Source of the DNA: an uncultured Christensenella sp.
GTDB taxonomy: Bacteria > Bacillota > Clostridia > Christensenellales > Borkfalkiaceae
NCBI GenBank assembly: GCA_910576655.1
Contig: CAJTJC010000011.1
Coordinates: forward strand, 10,432 to 74,431
Direction: 5' to 3'
DNA: 64,000 bases
The notes below the pieces were generated by a model. That model saw nothing but the letters and a program-made list of their open reading frames with translations, was not told the DNA's origin and searched no databases. Position numbers and translations under genes: made by a program. Shown piece after piece: positions 59,252 to 64,000 of this stretch (position 1 is its first letter; every line of letters begins with the position of its first letter).

Positions 59252-60223
59252 ATGTGTACTGCTATAACTTTAAAAACGAAAGATTTTTATTTCGGACGCA
59301 CGCTTGATAACGATTTTTCCTACGGCGAGGAAATAGTGATAACGCCGCGCGGCTTTATCGAATTCCGCTCGTTGAACGGTGTGAAGAACCGTTTTGCAAT
59401 TATCGGCACCGCTTACGTTAAGGATAATTATCCGCTGTATTACGATGCCGTTAATGAAAAAGGGCTATGTATGGCGGGCTTGAATTTTGTCGGTAACGCG
59501 CGCTATAACGCGGTTAAAGCGGACAAGCCGAACGTAGCTCAGTTCGAGTTTGTTTCGTATATTCTCGGCGTCTGCACCTGCGTTGGCGAAGCGGTTAAAG
59601 AATTAAAGAAAATAAATCTGACAAACGAAAGCTACTGCGAGGGACTGCCTCCTGCCGAGCTGCATTGGATTATAGCCGACAGGGAAAGCGCGGTAACAGT
59701 CGAGTTCGTGTCGGGCGGACTTAAAATTTATAAAAACCGTGTCGGTGTTCTGACCAATAATCCGCCGTTTGACGAACAGGTTTTTAATCTCAATAACTAT
59801 ATGCGCCTGTCGGCATCGGAAATAAATAATACGTTTTCAAGAAAACTGCGCTTGAAAAGCTATAGTCGCGGCATGGGCGCGCTGGGGTTGCCCGGCGATT
59901 TATCGTCGCAATCGCGCTTTGTCAGAGCGGCTTTTTTCAGTCTCAATTCCGTTTCCGGCGATAGCGAAGAGGAAAGCGTAAACCGCTTTTTCCATATTCT
60001 CGGCACGGTAGCTCAACCGCGCGGCGCGTGCAAGGTCGGGAAAAACGGCTATGAAATTACGGTGTATTCGTCCTGCTGCAATGCGAACAAGGGCATTTAT
60101 TATTATACCTCTTACGGCAACCATAGGATTTCGGCGGTCGATATGCGCAGATACAACCTCGCCGCCGACAAGCTTTTCCGCACTCCGATAAAGGGAGGGG
60201 AAGATGTCCTGTTTATTAACTGA
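59252..60223 (+). CDS. Bile salt hydrolase / choloylglycine hydrolase family
   Basis: This is a 323-residue Ntn hydrolase. Cys2 of MCTAITLKTK is the nucleophile freed by Met removal. FGRTLDNDFSYGEE supplies Arg16 and nearby acidic residues. LTNNPPFDEQVFNLNNY and GLPGDLSSQSRFVRAAFF match later active-site strands of the bile-salt/penicillin V acylase family. There is no signal peptide, so it acts in the cytoplasm. It would fit a gut host. Bile-salt versus penicillin substrate is not decided by motifs seen here. No clear ribosome site precedes the ATG. Confidence 0.88.
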   Translation: MCTAITLKTKDFYFGRTLDNDFSYGEEIVITPRGFIEFRSLNGVKNRFAIIGTAYVKDNYPLYYDAVNEKGLCMAGLNFVGNARYNAVKADKPNVAQFEFVSYILGVCTCVGEAVKELKKINLTNESYCEGLPPAELHWIIADRESAVTVEFVSGGLKIYKNRVGVLTNNPPFDEQVFNLNNYMRLSASEINNTFSRKLRLKSYSRGMGALGLPGDLSSQSRFVRAAFFSLNSVSGDSEEESVNRFFHILGTVAQPRGACKVGKNGYEITVYSSCCNANKGIYYYTSYGNHRISAVDMRRYNLAADKLFRTPIKGGEDVLFIN

Positions 60224-60457
60224 AAATTTAAAATCCGACTAAAACAATACGGTTTTTCAACCATATAATATCGTCAAAAGTAAAATGGAAACGGTGGGAG
60301 GCTTAAACAGATAGGGAGGGGTAGCAGCCTTCGCTGCCGTTTCCTTACGGGAGCCTCGGCAGGGCTTCGCTACGCTCGCACGAACCGTGCAGCTTCTCGT
60401 AACCGACAAGCCGTGCACCATAAAAAGCAGTAGCTTTTGCTACTGCTTTTTATGGTG
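60224..60457. repeat. Hairpin-rich intergenic segment
   Basis: There is no gene here. It contains GGCAGCGAAGGCTGC-like and CTGCCG/CGGCAG stems (60334-60362). It also has the 19-bp perfect stem CACCATAAAAAGCAGTAGC (60416-60434) with loop TTTT and its complement (60439-60457). CTGCCGTTTCC and GAGCCTCGGCAG also occur in the same order at 37242-37272. It may be a small-RNA gene or a degraded repeat unit. Confidence 0.55.
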
Positions 60458-60579
60458 GTGAAGCGGATTATTGCAAATAAGAACATAGTAATATTCAAGG
60501 TGAATAACACTGAATTGTTTTGCCAAGTGGAATTACCGTTGTCTGAATACCCGCTATTCGGCAAGCAAATAGCCGCAAG

Positions 60580-60753
60580 TTAATCTTGCGGCTTGTCGGC
60601 TGTCTTTTCGGTACTAATGGCTGTCATTGCCTCGCGGTAAACGAGCTTTGACAGCTTTTTAGCTTGCTCATTATCGGTCGGTAATTCCGCATATATATTT
60701 TTGTCTTTATCGTCAAAATAAATGACAGTTAAGCCGTTCGGTATTTTACTCAT
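60580..60753 (-). CDS. Small hypothetical protein
   Basis: The protein has 57 residues from ATG 60753, with AAGGAG upstream; the frame is open to 60828, but that extension has no ribosome site. MSKIPNGLTVIYFDDKDKNIYAEL is followed by a charged helical tail. It has no recognised domain. It lies downstream of hairpin-rich DNA and the Com-like genes and may belong to the same small-gene group. Confidence 0.55.
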   Translation of the reverse strand: MSKIPNGLTVIYFDDKDKNIYAELPTDNEQAKKLSKLVYREAMTAISTEKTADKPQD

Positions 60754-60889
60754 AAAAAATGCTCCTTGATTTCTCCCACCCGTACCCACCCTAAATGGTA
60801 CAACAAGGCATAAAGAGTATTTTGTCATTTTTTATTAGATAATAGCCAATTTTACAATAAACGCCCCCAAATGTGTTACACGTTACGGG

Positions 60890-61012
60890 GTGGCGTAGGT
60901 AATACTATACGCCACAGTGCGGGCGGCTGTCGCCGCCCGCAAATATTGCCTTTTTATGTTCCGTGCGACGCAGTGCCAATAAGGTAATAGTAACTTATCG
61001 GCACTGCGTCGC
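60890..61012. repeat. Three consecutive perfect hairpins
   Basis: GTGGCGTA/TACGCCAC (60890-60915), GCGGGCGGC/GCCGCCCGC (60919-60940) and GCGACGCAGTGCC/GGCACTGCGTCGC (60965-61012) follow one another without coding sequence. The last can extend with AATAAG/CTTAT inside. No U-run marks them as plain terminators. Confidence 0.7.
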
Positions 61013-61071
61013 GGTTTAATGTCAAAAGTGTGACAGTGTTACATAGTGACGTATAAAAGTAATACTAATGA

Positions 61072-61230
61072 TTATTTGTTATCGGGCGCTTTTTGAACTA
61101 TAACTTTCCCGTCTTTTACGGCGATTAGCATTTTGCCCTTGCATTTCGGGCAATATATTTCTATCGTAGAGCCGTCGCCCGCTTTTAATAATTTATACCC
61201 GCATTCGGGACATACAACATAATAAGTCAT
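61072..61230 (-). CDS. Small Com-like zinc ribbon protein
   Basis: The protein has 52 residues from ATG 61230 (AAGGAG upstream). Two CxxC pairs (VVCPECGYKLL, IYCPKCKGKMLI) form one zinc ribbon, spaced as in the Mu Com family of small regulators. The N-terminal open frame to 61314 is not needed. It overlaps the preceding small zinc-ribbon gene (ATGA), so they are coupled. Function is unknown; DNA or RNA binding is plausible. Confidence 0.7.
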   Translation of the reverse strand: MTYYVVCPECGYKLLKAGDGSTIEIYCPKCKGKMLIAVKDGKVIVQKAPDNK

Positions 61231-61418
61231 TGATTTGCTCCTTGCGCTTTTAATCTCGTTGTAACTAACCCGTGGCGTATAACGATATGTACATACGCGC
61301 CGCACTTTGAGCATTTTGTATAGCCGTCCAATCCGTTTTGCGCTTGTATCAATACGGCTTTACAATTCGGACAGCAAGCGTAATAATATTGAATTTTAAG
61401 TGTTTCCATTTCTTCCAT
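61227..61418 (-). CDS. Small zinc ribbon protein
   Basis: The 63-residue protein has ACCPNCKAVLIQ and TKCSKCGAYVHI as its two CxxC pairs. It is a distant sibling of the gene that follows. ATG 61418 lacks a good ribosome site; ATG 61409 is an alternative. It begins three bases after the ABC permease stop in the minus direction, so it is probably part of the transporter transcript. Confidence 0.65.
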   Translation of the reverse strand: MEEMETLKIQYYYACCPNCKAVLIQAQNGLDGYTKCSKCGAYVHIVIRHGLVTTRLKAQGANQ

Positions 61419-61421
61419 AAT

Positions 61422-62132
61422 TTACCGCTTGACTTTTAATTTTAACAGTAAAGCAATAACGCCGCAAAGCAAAATAAATATACCGAACAATACGGGTAAA
61501 TGCCAAACTTGAAAACTCGTCATTGCCTTAAATGCTATTGTAGCGGGGAAAGCATAGGCAATATATTGCATAAATTGTGGCAACATATCTGCGGGAAACA
61601 TAATGCCCGACAGCATAGTGGAAGGCAAAAATATTGCCATTGCTACCATTGTCAACTTTGCTTGCTGTTTAATCAAAAGCCCGAAAATACAACCGATAGC
61701 AAGAGTTACCGCAAGTAATGCTACAAGTGATAAGAAATACCACAATAAATTAGACGGCAATTCCGCTTTAAAAATTAAAGGCGAAAGTGCAAAAACTATA
61801 AGACAGCATATAAGCGTATGTATAAAAGACGAAATAAATTGTGATATAACGCCAAACCATATAGGTGCACCGTTTGCTTTATAGACCTTTTTAACGTCTG
61901 TTCCGTAGATTTCCGCAACAGCGGGTGGTACGCCGAATAATGCGCTCATTATGATTGTGAATACCGTCATTGACGAGATAAGTGTTTTTGTAGCGTTTGG
62001 GTCAATAGACGTGAATATTCCGCCCATAAATAGGAAAAACACAAGCGGCACGAGATAGCAGGTGATAAGCATACCTTTACTGCGTATATCGAATTTGAAT
62101 TGTAAACCAATTCCGTACAATAATGCTTTCAT
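61422..62132 (-). CDS. ABC transporter permease (ABC-2 type)
   Basis: This 236-residue membrane protein has six spans, with cytoplasmic start KALLYGIGLQFKFDIRSKGML. LPSTMLSGIMFPADMLPQFMQYI is typical of ABC-2 permeases of drug or peptide exporters. It overlaps the ATPase stop (TAATG). Controlled with it by the MerR-type gene upstream. Confidence 0.88.
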   Translation of the reverse strand: MKALLYGIGLQFKFDIRSKGMLITCYLVPLVFFLFMGGIFTSIDPNATKTLISSMTVFTIIMSALFGVPPAVAEIYGTDVKKVYKANGAPIWFGVISQFISSFIHTLICCLIVFALSPLIFKAELPSNLLWYFLSLVALLAVTLAIGCIFGLLIKQQAKLTMVAMAIFLPSTMLSGIMFPADMLPQFMQYIAYAFPATIAFKAMTSFQVWHLPVLFGIFILLCGVIALLLKLKVKR

Positions 62133-62944
62133 TATTCCGCACCTCTCACAATGTTTATAAAGTTTTGTTCAAGCGATACTCTGTCTGTCTGAATTTCGGA
62201 AATCGATATTCCTTTTTGTTTGTATTCCGATAGTAGCGTAAACAGCGTTTCCGTTATATTTTCCGTTTCGTATTCTTTTTGTCCGTCGGCGGTTTTAATG
62301 CGAATAACGTGCCTTTTGCCGCCCATAGCTGTAAATTCTTCAACCGTTCCAATAAAAGCAATTTTGCCGTCACGTAAAACGGCTACACGGTCGCATAATT
62401 CTTCAACTTCCGCCATATCGTGGCTTGCCAAAATTATCGTTTTACCTTGCGATTTTAACGCGCGAATTTGTTCGTGCAACGATACACGCCCTTCAACGTC
62501 AAGCCCTGCCGTCGGTTCGTCAAGAAAAATAATGTCGGGATTGCCTATAAGGGCAAGCGCGAGGTGTAAGCGGCGTTTTTGCCCCGTAGATAAATCGGCA
62601 TATTTCTTTTTTGATAATTCGGGTATGCCGAAAGAATTAAGCATTGCTTTATCGGGTACGGCTTTATGCCAATTCGCAAACAGTTTAACGGCTTCCATAG
62701 GTTTAATATAGGCTTGTAAAGCGGACGATTGTAATTGGATACCGATTTTCCCGTTTACGGTTATATTTCCGCTATCGTAAGTGCGTAAACCCTCGATACA
62801 TTCCAAAGCCGTAGTTTTTCCCGCACCGTTTACACCGAGCAAAGCAAATATTTCGCCTTTTTGCACGGTTAAATTTATACTTTTCAATACGGTATTAGTG
62901 CCGTAACTCTTTTTTAATTCATTGACCGCGATTATATTATTCAT
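62132..62944 (-). CDS. ABC transporter ATP-binding protein
   Basis: The 270-residue ATPase has Walker A GVNGAGKTT, signature LSTGQKRRLHLALAL and Walker B IIFLDEPTAGLDVEG. The C-terminal tail (KTADGQKEYETENITE) is typical of drug-exporter ATPases. ATG 62944 overlaps the end of the MerR gene by eight bases and has GAGG upstream; the longer frame to 63013 runs inside that gene. Confidence 0.92.
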   Translation of the reverse strand: MNNIIAVNELKKSYGTNTVLKSINLTVQKGEIFALLGVNGAGKTTALECIEGLRTYDSGNITVNGKIGIQLQSSALQAYIKPMEAVKLFANWHKAVPDKAMLNSFGIPELSKKKYADLSTGQKRRLHLALALIGNPDIIFLDEPTAGLDVEGRVSLHEQIRALKSQGKTIILASHDMAEVEELCDRVAVLRDGKIAFIGTVEEFTAMGGKRHVIRIKTADGQKEYETENITETLFTLLSEYKQKGISISEIQTDRVSLEQNFINIVRGAE

Positions 62945-63725
62945 TTTTTGCCTCGAAAGGGTTAATACCCAAGTTGTTAAAATAAACGCCCAGCGCAGGC
63001 TTGATAAAAGCATTAAGCATATTTTGCATATCGTTATCCGCTTGCGCGTTTCCGAAATTCATTAGTTGTGATAATATACTCATATCGCCGCCCGTAAACT
63101 CTGTTATAAGTTGCCAAAATTCTTTTGCGATAATTTGTCCTTGTTCACTTTCGGGTGCTATGCCGTTCTCAATGCATTTTTCTATTTTACTGACAATAAA
63201 GTTAAACTTATTTATAAACGCGACACCCGTATCTTTATCGAATTTCTTATGACAGTAATCAAGCATACTATCGTCAAAATGTTTAATTAAACCGTAATAT
63301 TTATTTCCCATTTGCAAGTTGACAATTATATCGGCATACTTTGAAAAATCAACTGTTTGCATTTGTTCTATTTCGTTTTTCAATAGTTCGATTGCTTGTA
63401 AAGATTGTGTAAGCGTATTTATTTGTGTTTGTATTGAATTACTTTGTTCAGTCAACGCGATTATTGCCTTTTGCGGCGTATCAATAGAAGTCAAACAGTT
63501 CTTTATTTCATCAAATGAAAACCCTAACGATTTAAGAGTAAGTATCTGATGCAACTTAACAATATCTTTATTACTATATAAACGCCGTCCGCCTTCGCTG
63601 ATACAAGACGGACTGAAAAGCCCTTCGCGGTCATAATATTGTAATGCCCGAACTGTCAGCCCCATTTTCTTTGCGACTTCGCCAACCGTCATATAGCCTT
63701 GCGGAATTGCTTTATACTTTGCCAT
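62937..63725 (-). CDS. MerR-family regulator of the ABC exporter
   Basis: The 262-residue protein has an N-terminal MerR winged helix (TVGEVAKKMGLTVRALQYYDREGLFSPS) and a dimer helix. The long C-terminal effector domain resembles TipA-like multidrug sensors (EFWQLITEFTGGD). ATG 63725 has AAGGAG; upstream in-frame ATGs lie in the promoter. It is the first gene of its operon and probably activates itself and the exporter on binding a drug. Confidence 0.9.
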   Translation of the reverse strand: MAKYKAIPQGYMTVGEVAKKMGLTVRALQYYDREGLFSPSCISEGGRRLYSNKDIVKLHQILTLKSLGFSFDEIKNCLTSIDTPQKAIIALTEQSNSIQTQINTLTQSLQAIELLKNEIEQMQTVDFSKYADIIVNLQMGNKYYGLIKHFDDSMLDYCHKKFDKDTGVAFINKFNFIVSKIEKCIENGIAPESEQGQIIAKEFWQLITEFTGGDMSILSQLMNFGNAQADNDMQNMLNAFIKPALGVYFNNLGINPFEAKNE

Positions 63726-63743
63726 AAAAAACTCCTTGCGTAT

Positions 63744-63774
63744 ATTATAATTCATTACGCAGCGTAACAAGCAA
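63744..63774 (-). promoter_or_regulatory. MerR-type promoter with 19-bp spacer and operator
   Basis: On the minus strand TTGCTT (63769-63774), 19 bases and TATAAT (63744-63749). The spacer contains the perfect inverted repeat TTACGC-N-GCGTAA (63755-63767). The long spacer is the hallmark of promoters that MerR proteins untwist to activate. Confidence 0.85.
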
Positions 63775-64000
63775 GCATTTTTAAGTAATTTTTATAAAAA
63801 TTTTTATTTATAATATTCGACATAATTCACAACTCTTTGATAAATTTTCTTGTTATATTCGTGATAAAATCAACGTGAGATTTTATATTTTTTTACATAA
63901 GAATTTAGTAGATTTGTTATTCGCTTGTGCTTACCGTCTGAGGACGGAATACGCCGCCTTGACAAATTGTAAAGGGCGACGATTTATCTCCCGTTAGGCA
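63775..64000. other. Intergenic DNA without a recognised gene
   Basis: This stretch is AT-rich up to about 63930, then of mixed composition to the window end. I see no supported gene, tRNA or clear promoter. A partial feature may continue beyond the edge. Confidence 0.5.

Noticed and set aside
1..64000. CRISPR array, insertion sequence or integrase
   Set aside because: No regularly spaced repeats, transposase or recombinase motif was seen on either strand.

Overview
The window looks like a chromosome segment of an uncultured gut Clostridia (Bacillota) bacterium. Base composition is moderate, promoters match TTGACA-N17-TATAAT, AGGAGG-type ribosome sites are common, and starts include TTG and GTG. 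Gene content fits an intestinal polysaccharide user: a cell-surface starch system, a bile-salt-hydrolase-like enzyme and a V-type ATPase whose rotor ring carries sodium ligands. The taxon is inferred from gene content and style, not from a marker rRNA.

Layout. 1-1.7 kb: the 3' end of dnaJ, a cluster of DnaA boxes and a DUF3737 gene. 1.85-10.4 kb: a nine-gene V-ATPase operon in ntp order (stalk, I, K, E, C, F, A, B, D). 10.4-15.9 kb: a lipoprotein, a PAS-PP2C phosphatase, a lipid-kinase-like protein, a tRNA nucleotidyltransferase and rpsF-ssb-rpsR behind an S6:S18-type leader. 16-22 kb: membrane proteins, a divergent pair of tiny HTH regulators with three operator copies, yggS, an ABC exporter and an O-antigen-ligase-like protein. 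22.5-28.3 kb: an amino-sugar operon (stand-alone GlmU-like acetyltransferase, glmM, glmS, CapD-like dehydratase). 28.3-31.7 kb: an accessory block with two small HTH proteins, a sigma-like factor, a secreted C39-like peptidase and a single-span membrane protein. 31.8-35.7 kb: a membrane protein, a glycosyltransferase, a CNNM-type transporter behind a short leader ORF with attenuator, and a papain-like hydrolase. 35.7-37.5 kb: a SLOG protein with a membrane tail, a tandem-XRE protein, an unannotated structured RNA gene on the minus strand, and tRNA-Arg with a duplicated 3' end. 37.6-41.5 kb: a PepV-like peptidase, RadC and a two-component system.

41.6-59.2 kb is dominated by starch use: a repeat lipoprotein, pullulanase, a starch-binding-like lipoprotein, a LacI-type repressor, amylomaltase, a MalEFG-type importer, a surface alpha-amylase and an MsmX-type ATPase with a long C-terminal extension. 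The pullulanase and amylomaltase promoters share the same geometry of paired TTCGAA boxes, which suggests one regulator. Secreted enzymes would cut starch, the importer would take up maltodextrins, and amylomaltase would process them inside. 59.2-64 kb: a bile-salt-hydrolase-like gene, hairpin-rich intergenic DNA, small Com-like zinc ribbons, and a MerR-controlled ABC transporter whose promoter has the 19-bp spacer typical of MerR activation.

Two features cut across the window. Several genes start 5-7 bases after a good -10 element, with no ribosome site, so they look leaderless. Perfect palindromes also recur, often as adjacent pairs.
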